From assembly GCF_020379485.1 (NCBI RefSeq), contig NC_063448.1:44897218-44961217 (forward strand): 64,000 bases of DNA, written 5' to 3'. The notes under the pieces are model-generated. The model did no database searches. It was given only the letters and a program-made list of their open reading frames with translations, and was not told the origin of the DNA. Below, one piece after another: positions 44,641 to 55,512 of the stretch; positions within the stretch are counted from its first letter, which is position 1; each line of letters begins with the position of its first letter. The position numbers and the translations under genes are program-made. This DNA is from Brassica napus (lineage: Eukaryota > Streptophyta > Magnoliopsida > Brassicales > Brassicaceae).

Positions 44641-45976
44641 AAAAATTGACGTATTGAAACCCCAAACAATAGTTCCTCGGAATTTCCTCGGAATATTCCG
44701 ACGGAATTCCGAGGAAGAAAAGGGTTTCCTCGGAATTCCCTCGGAATAATCCGAGGAAATTCCGAGGAAATAGAGTTTTTAAACCGAAAACAACGTTTTG
44801 CGGTTTGAATAACACCGATATAACCCTTATTAAGTGTCTTACGTTCATTATGAAGTCAAAAATTTGTTCCTTACCGTATAATTAACACTTTTCCGATTGT
44901 ATGAACGAAATCCCACAACATAAGAGAAACACTTATACCTTTTAATGAACGGTAAAGGGAATACTTTCAATTAGTTTTGAAATTTGTTATTTCATGGTTT
45001 ATGCTCATCTATACAAAGAATCCTCAATGGTATGCATTACAATTGTATAAGAAATGAAATACGGCAAAAAAAATTGATGTTTTGAAACCCCAAACACTAG
45101 TTCCTCGGTATTTCCTCGGAATATTCTGAGGAAATTTCGACGGATATTTTACTATCCATCGGAATTTTCTCGGAATATTTTCATTTTACCGGGCAAATAT
45201 TTCGCGAAAATTGAAATTAGAATTCCGACGGAATTCCGACGGATAATGTCCGTCGGACCCTAGGTTTTATAACCACGAGCCCTGCCTTCTTCTTCCCCAT
45301 TTCTCTCTTCTTCCTCTGCGCGACTCCTCTCTTCTCTCCGGCGATTTCCCCCTGAAATCCGACGATATCTTCGGCGATCTCCCCCTTCTCTTACAGAAAT
45401 CATGTAAGGACCCTATCCCACTCTCTTAGGTTCTATTTGTTAGGTTTTTGTGTAGTTTTGATAGATTTTTGTTAGGGTGATTGGTTAGGATTGTGATTTG
45501 GTTGTATAATAAGTTAAGATTTGTGATTTGGTTGAATAATTTGTTTTGTTGAATTGATTTAGAATTTTTTTATAATTTTTTTTATTTTTTTTGTATTTAT
45601 AAAATCGATTTTTGTATATAAAATCGATTTTTGTATTTTACAAAACGATTTTTCTATATAAATTCGATTTTTTGGATTTTACAAAATCATTTTTGTATAT
45701 AAATTCGATTTTTTGGATTTTACAAAACATTTTTAATATCTATAAAACTTTTTTTGTGATTAAAAACTATTATTTGGGATTTAAAAATATTTTTAATATA
45801 TATATATATTATTTAAACTATTTTTTGTAATTATTAAACTATTTTTTATTTATTAAAACTATTTTTTGTTTATTAGAACTATTTTTATATATTTATTAAA
45901 TATTTTTAATATCTATTTTTTTGTGATTAAATTATTTGGGATTTAAAAAAAAATAATTTATATATTTCTGTATTTA

Positions 45977-46168
45977 TTAAATATATTTTTTTAATTTACA
46001 GGTCTCATGATGATCAGACTCGGCCTCGACAGTGTCGTGGTCGTGGTGGTACGGGGAGCCAGTCTCGGGATTCCAGCCATTTTCAGGATTTCCCTTCGCC
46101 CCACAGCTCCAACCATACATCTCTCTCTGTTGCACCAGCTCCTGCTCTTCTCGCTCCCACTGCTGCAT
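45977..46168 (-). pseudogene. Transposase-gene fragment inside CACTA (tentative)
   Basis: A 63-codon minus-strand frame rich in Gln/Glu (QQWEREEQELVQQREMYGW) continues into Gly/Pro/His-rich text. The glutamine-rich helix resembles the N-terminal part of Transposase_24-type proteins, but I cannot confirm it. It is bordered by intron-like AT-rich DNA. Confidence 0.3.
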
Positions 46169-46350
46169 CCGCTTTTTTTTCCAAAAACTTGGAATGTTTT
46201 ATTTTTATTTGTGAAACTTTGAATATTAATTAATATGATTTCAATTTTAATTTTAATTTTATATTTTCGAATTTAAATTTCAAAAATTTTATTTTTTTTT
46301 TAAATTAATATTTTTTACATTCCGAGGAAATTAATTATATTTTTTACTCG

Positions 46351-46530
46351 ATTGATCGATGCGTTTTTGGACATATATCCATCGATCGATCTGTTTATAA
46401 AAACGTTCGGAATATACCGAGGGACATGTTCCTCGGAATATTCCGAGGAAGATGTCCCTCGGTATATTCCGAACGTTTTTTTATAAACGGATCGATCGAT
46501 GGATATATGTCCAAAAACGCATCGATCGAT
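46351..46530. repeat. 180 bp near-perfect inverted repeat (hairpin)
   Basis: Two arms of about 90 bp meet at CCTCGGAATATTCCGAGG (46431-46448). They differ by a 2 bp change in A/T-run length and a few substitutions. The arms contain GCGTTTTTGGACATATATCC and the CATCGATCGAT motif. With no loop, it is a cruciform or long-hairpin candidate. Confidence 0.88.
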
Positions 46531-46794
46531 GAACTTCCGAGGAAATATCCCGACGAAGTTCTCCCTCGGTATATTCCGAGGAGATTTCCGACAAACTAGT
46601 GATCCTCGGAATTTCCTCGGAAATTTGTTTCCTCGGAATTCCGACTGAAAATTCCGAGGGATTTCCGAGGAAAGAAGAAATTCCGAGGAATTATTTCCAA
46701 GGACTTGTTTCGTCGGTATGTCGTCGGAATAACGTTATTCCGACGAAATTCCGACGATTTTTTCCCTCAGTATCCTTGCTGTTTTCTTGTAGTG

Positions 46795-48455
46795 TTCTCT
46801 AATACATGGCTTTTAGCTCTTTTAATTATTTGTCTAGGTTCAATCTCTAATACATAGCTTTTATCTCTTTTAATTCTTTGACTAGGTTCAATCTCTGATT
46901 GATCAGTCTTGCCCTACTAATCTTTCTTTATTTCTTGATTATGTAGTGAACTTCAGTTTGTGCTTGGATGAATTGGCACAACCTTTTGTTTTCAGCTTTT
47001 GCCCTCTACAAGGTTATGCCGACAGAAATTTTCCCATTTTTTATTGAATGGCTCTGAATTATCTAATCCTCTATTATCCATTATACTACATAAAGTTGAA
47101 AAGCATGTATCTTCTGATTGAAGTGTTTAGTCCAGCAAGACGGCTTTGTTTAAAGCTATATGTTACTATTTAAAACATTTTTTCACAGATACCGTTGTAT
47201 CTTCCTTGGGGCCTTGAAGATTTTTTCTCACCCTACATAGCTGCTTCTTAGGCTAATAATATATGGTTCTTCCCTCCACCAAAAGAACACAATGTTTATT
47301 GAACACTATATACATTGGGTGCACCATGAATCAGTTTCTCGTTAATCATTCAATTCGTAATGTTTTGTTGTTACTATCCAGACATGTTATTATAGTTCTA
47401 CAACTGCACTACAACGGGGAGTTAGCTGCAACTGTTGATCACTGTAAAGTCTTTAGTTAATGTTTAAACGGATGCAATTTTATCACGGACTATGGAGTAT
47501 TACGACAATATGATTCAATACTTATCTCATACCCCATAGATGCCTAGTGGACTTATGTTACCTGAAAATCACATTAACCAATGTTTTGAATATCATGACT
47601 CGATAGAATGTGTTAGCATAGACGTGTTTCTATCACTTTAGAAGATTGTTAAATTTGAGCAGTCCATTACGGTTTCATACCATGTGTGTTGTTGCCTACA
47701 AGACTATAAGTATTCCCTCAAAGTAGCTTTTAGGTTTGACTATTACCCACTCACTTTAGGTGGTTTTGTTTGACCTTATAAAGGGTTGGGTCCATGTACC
47801 TTTCTAAACACACCGAGTTGATTTCTTTATCATTGGTACCAAGAATCCATCATATATTCTTACCCAAAATACATAATATTGTCAGGTATTTGCGCATATA
47901 GATGGTGTTACTGTGCCAAACTAGTTAATGAGTGGATAGATTTGTGACGTATTAGAGCAGACATCATTCTCATCCTGTAGTCTTTGTTCTGCTTCTTCTT
48001 GCAATACCTTGGTGTCCGTGAGCTTCATCGAAACCATTCTTTTCAGACATTCAAAAGTAGTGGTTACTTTGTTCTACTCTGTGTTTGTGACATAAGATAT
48101 GCAGATGAGTTCTCTGTAAAGCACTTATCGAACTTTTCTTGGTACTTAACGGTTTTAATTGTCAGGGCCGGTCTTAACGGTCCTAGACCCCCCAAATTTT
48201 AAAGAGAATATATATAATATATGTTTGGTGGCCCTAAATTTTGTATTATTAATATCTATACTTAAATGTTGTTTATAGCTTCCAAAATCTCGCCATGTAG
48301 ATTGTTATCCCAAAACTTTGTAACATTTTGGGCTTCAAGGAAAAGTAAAAGCTTTTGTATTTGATTTTGAATCTTATGGCTAGAAACATAAACTATGTTC
48401 AAATCTAAAAAATAAGAACCAAATTCTTGAAATCTAATTGTTTCTTGGCATATAT
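46795..48455. other. Intergenic region between CACTA and second ATL
   Basis: No gene is recognised. Frames at 47263 and 47984 are short and featureless. CAGGGCCGGTCTTAACGG at 48165 is a typical plant hAT terminus without a visible partner, so a truncated hAT piece may be present. Confidence 0.45.
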
Positions 48456-49094
48456 TTATCTGCTTTCTCTAAAAGTGTTTACTCTTGCTTCACGTTCTAG
48501 AGGAGCAATTCTGATATCTATGCTTTCCCTTGCTGGAACCTGAAGAGCTTCATCGCAGTCGCCTAAGATCTTTTGGCATGTCTCAACCAGACAGTGTCTA
48601 CATTTCGGACAAGTGATATGTTGCGTAAGCCACTTGTCGATACAACGAACGTGGAACCCGTGGTTGCACTTAGGAAGCAGCCGTATCTGTTCACCAGCTA
48701 CGAAATCAGACAAACAAATAACACAATCCTCGCCGAGCCCTGAGAGGTTCATCTCACGTGAGTATTTCACTACTGGGAACATCTTGAGAGCTTTCTTCTT
48801 GATGCCTTTGTTTGCTGCTAGTGTGGACGGGCTTGAGATGGGTTCAGAGATCATGAAGCTCGAGTGACGTCTGAACACGCACCGGATTACGTAATGCAAC
48901 CCAAGTGAGCAGATGATACCGCACACAAGGACTGAGAGAAGAAGGAGAACGTTGCCGCTCAAGTTGTTCTTTTCAGGTGCATGAGCTTGTTGCTGTTGTA
49001 TGGTGTGACTAAATGGGAGTTGCTGAAGCAATTTTCTCGAGATGAAATGTTCTTGGAAGACTTGAGATGAAGAAGGTAAGTGATCTGAAGACAT
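48456..49094 (-). CDS. ATL-family RING-H2 E3 ubiquitin ligase (second copy)
   Basis: Intronless, 212 residues. One transmembrane helix at about 48-72 (NVLLLLSVLVCGIICSLGLH) is followed by a basic GIKKKALKMF stretch and a complete RING-H2 domain from C124 to C165 (CVICLSDF, KCNHGFHVRCIDKW, CPKC). It shares with the first ATL the SLGLH membrane end, the KALK motif, the SKEMNL/SREMNL motif, the C-terminal helix with TCQKI and a final IAPL element. The two are members of one local family, but the sequences differ enough (loop lengths, RING spacing residues) that duplication is not very recent. The upstream region at 49095-49160 has a CT-rich leader. Confidence 0.88.
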   Translation of the reverse strand: MSSDHLPSSSQVFQEHFISRKLLQQLPFSHTIQQQQAHAPEKNNLSGNVLLLLSVLVCGIICSLGLHYVIRCVFRRHSSFMISEPISSPSTLAANKGIKKKALKMFPVVKYSREMNLSGLGEDCVICLSDFVAGEQIRLLPKCNHGFHVRCIDKWLTQHITCPKCRHCLVETCQKILGDCDEALQVPARESIDIRIAPLEREARVNTFRESR

Positions 49095-49159
49095 GTTTAC
49101 TCTTTTTTTTTTTCGGTTTCTCTTGTGCTGTTTTATTTCCTGAATTGGTTGAAAACGGT

Positions 49160-50919
49160 GTTTATATATAGATTTGATGATACTTTAAGTTAGTGGGGAC
49201 TATGTGAATTATATATTTTAGAAATCAAATTTATTTTAAGAGCTTATCCAATTCCACCAGTCCTTGTGTGTATAGATTGTGCCTATGTCCATATCTTTTC
49301 CAAATACAAAATGCTTTTGTAGGGACAATCATTTAGTCTTATAAATAACTTATAATAATATTATAAATACAACATAAAATAGTCTTGATATCAATGATTC
49401 TTATTTTAATCAAAGAGGAAGGGAGGACCTTGTTGAGTTGTATCTCTATTATGATATGTGGAGAGTTGTAAAGGAGTGTTGTTTGTTTGTTGCTTTTATA
49501 ATTCTCTGTATTATTGTGTGCTTTTCTCTACATGTGTTATGTCGCTTCATAATTCTCTGATTCTCTCTATATGTCAAAATACCTTTCTAATAAAAGAAAG
49601 TTTACGTGAGTAAATTTGCTAACTCTGGAGAGCGCTTGCAACTAAAGTCAATGAAATTACTATATGTGTACAAATAGAATCACAACTGCGTATAGTGGAC
49701 GATAAAAAGATAGATCTATGTTGTTTAGACAATTGTTCATTTGATCATTTCATTTCATATAATCTTTACCCTTTACAGGTAATATATGCAGAATCGTTTT
49801 TTTGATAGTGTAATGATTTTCCAAGATCTAAATGATATACTTGTCTGCATATATATATGTGAACTTTTTCTGAATTATTGAGTTATATTAATATATTTAT
49901 TTTTTATTCTTTCTGCAAAAAAACGCCAAAGAAAAGAGGAGGAAACGAAACAGATGTAATCGGCTCTATTGCCTCTTTTCGGTTCTATACTACACAAACG
50001 TTATCGTCTGGATTTTGGTTTAGTCTTTTGCGTCGTTATTATCTTCCCTAACCTTATTCTCTGGTGCCATGTTTAGTTGCTTTTAAATTTTAATGTGATT
50101 GTATAATCTCAAACACAATTCTCCAACCCTTGAGAAAATATAGTATGGTTTTAAATCTACGACAATCGATATTCGGGACGATAATTCGTTTACGGTATTA
50201 AGAACGTTGCAAGTTTCATCAAGTTTGACTGATAAAGCATATACCATTACATATTGCTCTTAATCAACATAGTAAGCTTTGAGTGAACATTCATAATTTT
50301 CTAACTAAAAAGGGGCTTTAGTATGTATAAATCATGTGTGGTATGTTGAATATTCAATTCTAGATAGAGACTTGGAGATAGATATAACTAAAATTTGTGG
50401 TTGTGGACATGGAGCACCCCCAAAAAATCACATACAAGTGGGATACTTGGTTTTTTAACCCTACTTTTTCTCATTTTTTATTTGCCTCTTTGATTAATTT
50501 AATGAGCGGTTATGAGAAAGTTTTGAGATATAGATCTAGTTCTTGGTGCTCATGTGAAATATTTTGCATGTCGCGTAGGCTACTGTTAAGTTACAGAATT
50601 TGAAAATAATCTTGTAGTAATCCCATAACTAAAAAATAATGTGTAGTGCGTTAAAAGAGATTTTAAGATGAATACTGATTGACAAAAAAAAAAGATGAAT
50701 ACTGATTTCCACATCGATATTATCGTAGACATAGGTAAACACTTCAACGTACAGGCAGCATAAAACATGTTTACAAATATTATACCCTTCTTGTAGAGTT
50801 AAGAAAATGATAGTAATAACCGACAATTATACCAACAAATTTTTCAATGTGTAGTGCTTGTTTCAATTAGTTTTAACGTTAACGTAGAATCAAATCTTTG
50901 AGCGAAGCTGAGGCAGCAA
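49160..50919. other. Intergenic AT-rich DNA
   Basis: This is the promoter side of the second ATL and beyond. No gene is accepted. An A-tail micro-insertion with 16 bp repeats lies at 50665-50707. Confidence 0.5.
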
Positions 50920-50993
50920 TCTATATTATAATGATTGAGTTTTTGCTCTCTATTCAGCGCGGCACGTCAGCATTTTGTGGATCCCACTTTTAA

Positions 50994-51175
50994 AAAGTAT
51001 GAAAAAGTGTCAAGTCTGTAGCTCGAATCCGGGTTATTGAAATATAAACACCAACATTTATACCACTAAACTAAATGATACTTTGTACATTGATGGCCGA
51101 AACTAATATATATTTATGAAGGTCGGAAACTCTTGCTTCTTCGGCTTTTTCTGTGGACCGGGCCTAGGGAAGGAA
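50994..51175. repeat. Truncated hAT MITE relative
   Basis: GAATCCGGGTT near 51025, ACCACTAAACTAAATG near 51060, then GGCCGAAACTAATATA and a GGACCGGGCCTAG end near 51165, follow the same order as the complete MITE at 52502-52738. Its left end is lost or divergent. Confidence 0.45.
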
Positions 51176-51234
51176 AATAATATAGATTATTTTTAATTAA
51201 TTTTCTGATTCTTTGTTGAATAATATTATTTGCA

Positions 51235-51660
51235 GATTCTGTGATTCATAAGTTTATTCCCGCCGGACGTACAAATCATTACATGCCATCTTTGAAAGCC
51301 GGTTTCATTGTGTAAGTCGATCATTTTGAGGTTGATAGGTGCTCAAACATGTACAAGATAATTGATCACTCATTCCTCATTCGTTTCATCTCACCAACTA
51401 TTATTGATGAAGTCATCACAGATGCTCCTAAGATCAATCTCCAGTCGTAATTAGTTTGTTTGACAATTTCCAAGTGATTGCGAACACAAAACTAGAACTC
51501 TCAGGTATATTATCATATTGCATCTGGGTTTATATTATGTTTCGATATCATAACTGATATTTAAACTCGCAGATGTGGTTGGGCAAATCTGTTCTGTCCA
51601 GGGCTCTGACCTTACCAAAAAAACAACCCGAGTCGTTATCCGTCTCCTCATTGATTCGTA
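51235..51660 (+). pseudogene. RPA1-like OB-fold fragment in Helitron
   Basis: The plus strand reads HKFIPAGRTNHYMPSLKAG, a TAA stop, then VDHFEVDRCSNMYKI, FLIRFISPTIIDEVITDAP and KINLQ, followed after an intron-like gap by DVVGQICSVQGSDLTKKTTR at about 51574-51634. This is the N-terminal OB fold of Brassicaceae RPA1-like (DUF223-type) proteins, common in Helitrons. The internal stop near 51313 and loss of the rest make it a pseudogene. It complements the C-terminal RPA remnant at 864-1810 in the other Helitron. Confidence 0.65.
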
Positions 51661-52501
51661 AGAAACAATCAACACACAATTCCCTTTATATTATTATCTA
51701 TATTCTGCTAACATCAATAATCAAAAATATTTCCTACCCAAATATGTGGTCATCTATTTATCTCCCTTACTTATCAAACTAATTTTACACAACTTTTATT
51801 TTACAGCTTAAAAGAAACCACAACATGCCAAACAATCAAAACATCAAAAATTAGAATTCCAAAAAAGACAAATCATTAATGATCACCTCTCTTTTTTTGT
51901 CTAATCTTAGAAATAAACTTCAAAACAAATATACCAAATCAATCACCTCAACTAAAACTCAACGACACATACATCGAGTCAGCTAAACAAATACAAACTA
52001 CACGGCCAACTATTTAACAATTTACAAACTTACTTTCGCAAAGAAGAAGACGAAGACGACAACCAAGATCAGTGAAATTACCTAAACAAAAAAGCAGAGT
52101 AGATTACGAACTCTGATAAATACAACTAACAATGATTTTTGTTTACATATTACCCATCAAATAAAAGAGAAACAAACACAACCAAACCAGAAGATACAAG
52201 ATAAAATCCCGACAGACACAAAGGCGGCAACAACATCTCCACCTGCTCACTCCTCTTGTCTTATAAAACAGCTTACATGCCCAATGTCAACAGGTCAATG
52301 TTATTGTCTTCTTATGAGAAATACATAAATTCGTTTAAAACCCATTAATGCCCAAATACTAAGAACTGTCACTCATTTTATAGTTATTTCTACAAGTCTT
52401 CATGTATTTGTTTTAAAGGTCCGGTAAGAGCAACAAGTTTAAAAATAAAATAAAAACATATAACAAACATAATAAGGATAATAAAAATTATTACTTAATA
52501 C

Positions 52502-52738
52502 CAGTGCCGGTCTTGAGTTTAGAACGACTAGAAGCAAGAAAAAAAAATGGGCTGCTATGTATGTTCATTAAAAATAAAAATTGGCTATAGGGGAGGTTCG
52601 AACCCAGGAATTGTAAGTGTGCACTGATACCTAACCACTGCACCAAAGGCGCTAAACAAATTTGAAGGCCGAAGTTTGTTTATGAAGTTGACGGCCGGAA
52701 GCTAAAGCTTCTGCCGCTTCCCCTCAAGGCCGGTACTG
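52502..52738. mobile_element. hAT MITE, 237 bp, with 8 bp TSD
   Basis: The ends CAGTGCCGGTCTTGAG and (inverted) CAGTACCGGCCTTGAG are hAT-type TIRs. The flanks are exact 8 bp duplications CTTAATAC (52494-52501 and 52739-52746). It is inserted inside the Helitron, so it is younger. The interior contains GGTTCGAACCC, identical to a tRNA B-box, and CTAACCACTGCACCAAAGG, a tRNA-like stretch in the opposite sense. Confidence 0.92.
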
Positions 52739-53118
52739 CTTAATACACAAAACATACACAACTAAACTGGAGAAAAAATATCCAGAAATAAAAGGTACTC
52801 TCAAGAACTTTAATATAATTTATGTACTCTTAATTGTACAAGAAACAAATTAAAAAGACAAACAAACAATAAGTCTCAGTGACACCGCAAACAACACCAC
52901 GAACTATATCAATCACATTACTAACACAGTTTAGTACTTCATAAGTAGAGAACAATGCATACACAATTCATCATCACAACTTCAACCCTATAACAATAAA
53001 AAGACTTGAAAAACAACTCAAAACGCAAAATTCACAACTACAATAACCCTAGCAAATATTGAGATGAAACAAAAACTTTGTCCACGACTCCGCGCTTGCG
53101 CGGAGGCAATGCCCCTAG

Positions 53119-53440
53119 TGTTTTGAATGGTTCATGTTTTAGCCAAAAGAAAAAATGGTTCATGTCTCTTATAATTCATTTTATTAGGTTTTTTTTTTTT
53201 GGACAAAAAAAATCATTTTATTAGGTTTCAACTCATTTCTAATGAGTACTATCCAAAATAAGCATGGTTTAATGTGTCAGTGAACCAGTTAAGGATCAAA
53301 TTCAAATTGCAGATGGGCTTGTAGTAGCCCAATTAAAAGAAGTATGTTCTAAAGAGAAGTTTATCTGACTGGTTTGGTAAAACCATGTCATTTCCACTTA
53401 CTATTAATATCTTGTGATATTCATAGCTCTAACCTTATCA
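53119..53440. other. Spacer with two tail micro-insertions
   Basis: Two small tail insertions with direct repeats occur side by side (53126-53165 and 53176-53228). Otherwise there are no features. Confidence 0.6.
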
Positions 53441-54920
53441 TTTCTCTTCTTTTAGGTTCATCTTGCATACATTTAAGTGTATTTAGTGTCTTTGCATCTG
53501 TATTTGCTTCGTAGAACCTTTGGAGCAGGTATTTAAGTGAAATGAGCAATTCAAGAGATGAAATGAGTAAAATGGAGAAATTGAGGTCGTAGGAGTGTAC
53601 TAGCGGCCAGGCTAGCGGTCTCTGCCTAAACCGCTAGAAACACAGTTTAACAGCGGCCACATCTAGCGGCCTCTACCTTCGCCGCTAGAAAAAGACGGAG
53701 AAAACCCGAGGAAAACTCCAATCAATTCCATTTAATCCGGGGCACATTGGTTTAACCATGCACCGCGAGAGTCAAAAGAATATAGCGGCCACCTCTAGTG
53801 GTCTCTACCTAGGCCGCTAGATATGTCCAGAAGACGAAGAAGATGCTCCCAACGGCGTCCATATTGACCAGAATGAAGGCCGCTACACTCCCCTTGCTAG
53901 TGGTTCCTCCAAGCAGTTTGAAACATAGCCGCTGCCGTCACTTAACCTAAAGAGATTTTGTGTGTTTTAACCTCCTAGTATAAATAGTCTTTGTTAAGAA
54001 AGAAAATCATTTTATCCATTGTAAAACAATAAAACCTTTTGGATCTTTGGAGTTTATGCAATTAGTACTTTCATTCAGTTGATAACTTGTGATTATCTCT
54101 TCTGCTATCTTGATTATGCTTTTATCTATCATGAGTTTAAGTGTAACTAAGATGATTATTGAATAATCACCTTTTGAATCCATCGGTTAGGTAGATCTAG
54201 GGTGATTAATGAAGAGTTAAAGTGTTTGATGATTAGATCTCTTTGTTTCTATGCATATTGAGTGTTTTTAATGCTTGATTTGACTTGATCACTCTCATCT
54301 TGATAAAAAAGTTATTTTATACCTGAAAGGTGTTTGTTAAAATGCTTGACTGAACTTGATATTGCTTTTGCTTGAATAACCAAATGGATTTGATTTTAGG
54401 GTTGCTAGATGGTTAATAGACTTGAATATAATGCATGCTTTAATGATTTAAACCAATAAGAATTGATGTTTAATTCATGATTGCATAGAGGTCTTTGCCT
54501 TGGGAAAAGATTGATCTTTATTTGTGTTCTAAACCTATAGAAACTTAATTGCTTGAAGTTAACACCTTGAATTGAATTTAATTACCTTAGATCAATTGCC
54601 TTAAGCCCATGGGTTCTTACTTGATCAATTGATTGAAAGTTTGTTACTTTATTGCTTAGTATCTTGTTACTTGAATCATATCATTTCACAACCTTGATTG
54701 CACTTAGATTAAGCATTAATTTGCATTCTTTTTGGATCAAAATTGCTTAAGATTGGATTGACTCTTAGTTACTACTTTGACTTACGATTAGAAATAATCC
54801 TTATCAACTAAGCAACAATAACAACAGAAAAAACTCTAAATATGAGAGGATCATCCCTTGGCAGAGAGTTTTCGCAAGTAAAGCATTCATGCTGACGTCC
54901 ATGTTGCCCACACGCACTGG
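53440..54920. repeat. Probable LTR/non-coding retrotransposon remnant with CTAGCGG repeats
   Basis: At 53600-53830 there are four blocks of the form CTAGCGGYCTCTRCCTWNRCCGCTAG, each an imperfect hairpin. Beyond, to about 54840, is a long non-coding stretch of TTGATT/CTTGAT-rich text with repeated words (ATGCTTGATTTGACTTGATC, ATGCTTGACTGAACTTGAT). It resembles the non-coding ends of Gypsy (Athila/Tat-type) elements, but I found no coding domain, clear LTR borders or target duplication. The exon-like frame MLTSMLPTRTGE near 54890 is unrecognised. Confidence 0.3.
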
Positions 54921-55038
54921 AGAAGTATGTAAACTTCATTGATTCTTTGTTACAAAGGTTCTTGGATGTTTAACGTGTTGGTCCCTTTTTTTGACTGAAA
55001 CACACTAAAAAGTGCTCTATGGATGTGTATTGGTCTTT

Positions 55039-55345
55039 GGCCTCGTTCGTTTGTACATCTGGAAAATGCATACAGATGGTCCATCTAACATAACTGTCTT
55101 ATGCAAATGATCTAAAGTTGTTCATTTATGTATTTCGTCTATGTATCCAGGTGAATCATCTGAATGCAACTATATTCATTTGCTTTTTTTTTAATATAAT
55201 TTGCATCTGCATCCAGATGTATCTGTTACTAAAATGAGCAAAATAGACTTATTTTTACATTTTTGACGAAAATTGCGTTTTAAAAATTTTGACGAAAAAT
55301 GTATTTTTCGGTTTTGATCATCTGGGTGAGTAAACGAACATCACC
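55039..55345. repeat. MITE with GTTCGTTT-type TIRs
   Basis: GGCCTCGTTCGTTTGTACATCTGG is matched by the inverse of CATCTGGGTGAGTAAACGAACATCACC, so the ends are imperfect TIRs of about 27 bp. The interior has CATCTGNATCCAGATG-type palindromic words and two TTTTGACGAAAA.TG copies. The target duplication is unclear. It is probably a hAT-like MITE. Confidence 0.55.
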
Positions 55346-55429
55346 TTTCCCTGTTTTACTAACATCTTGACTGCTTGTTTTACTGTACATAATCTGCTTG
55401 GGTCACTAACGGTGTTTGCTCTCAGATGG

Positions 55430-55512
55430 CTAGCTCTTCCTGATGCGGTTGAGGATAAGTTCTCTCAGCTTCAGGCCATCGGAATGTTAAAAAGTATCCA
55501 GTGATGAAGTGA
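55430..55512 (+). other. Unrecognised exon-like fragment
   Basis: After TTTGCTCTCAG, a 3' splice-site match, one frame reads WLALPDAVEDKFSQLQAIGM. I do not recognise the family. It may be the end of a gene interrupted by the MITE at 55039, with the GTATGT donor near 54924 as its upstream partner. Low support. Confidence 0.2.

Larger units (their letters stand above)
43655..46794. mobile_element. Non-autonomous CACTA transposon, 3.1 kb
   Basis: It starts CACTACAAGAAACCAGCG at 43655, ends CTGTTTTCTTGTAGTG at 46794, and is flanked by TTC on both sides (43652-43654 and 46795-46797). Subterminal words TTCCGAGGAA and CCTCGGAAT dominate, a variant of the CGTCGGAA words of the first CACTA element. 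No transposase is encoded. A CT-rich leader-like stretch at 45285-45400, followed by a donor-like ATGTAAG, resembles the start of a lost transposase gene. It lies between the two ATL genes. Confidence 0.9.
50920..53118 (+). mobile_element. Helitron (plus strand), both ends visible
   Basis: It starts TCTATATTATAATGATTGAG at 50920 after A. It ends with a perfect hairpin CTCCGCGC-TT-GCGCGGAG (53088-53105), 9 bp, then CTAG at 53115-53118 followed by T. This is a textbook Helitron structure in the A|T dinucleotide. Size is 2199 bp including a nested hAT MITE. It holds an RPA-like remnant but no helicase. Confidence 0.9.

Noticed and set aside
52590..52660. Possible tRNA gene at GGTTCGAACCC
   Set aside because: No acceptor stem or complete cloverleaf; the B-box lies within a hAT MITE.
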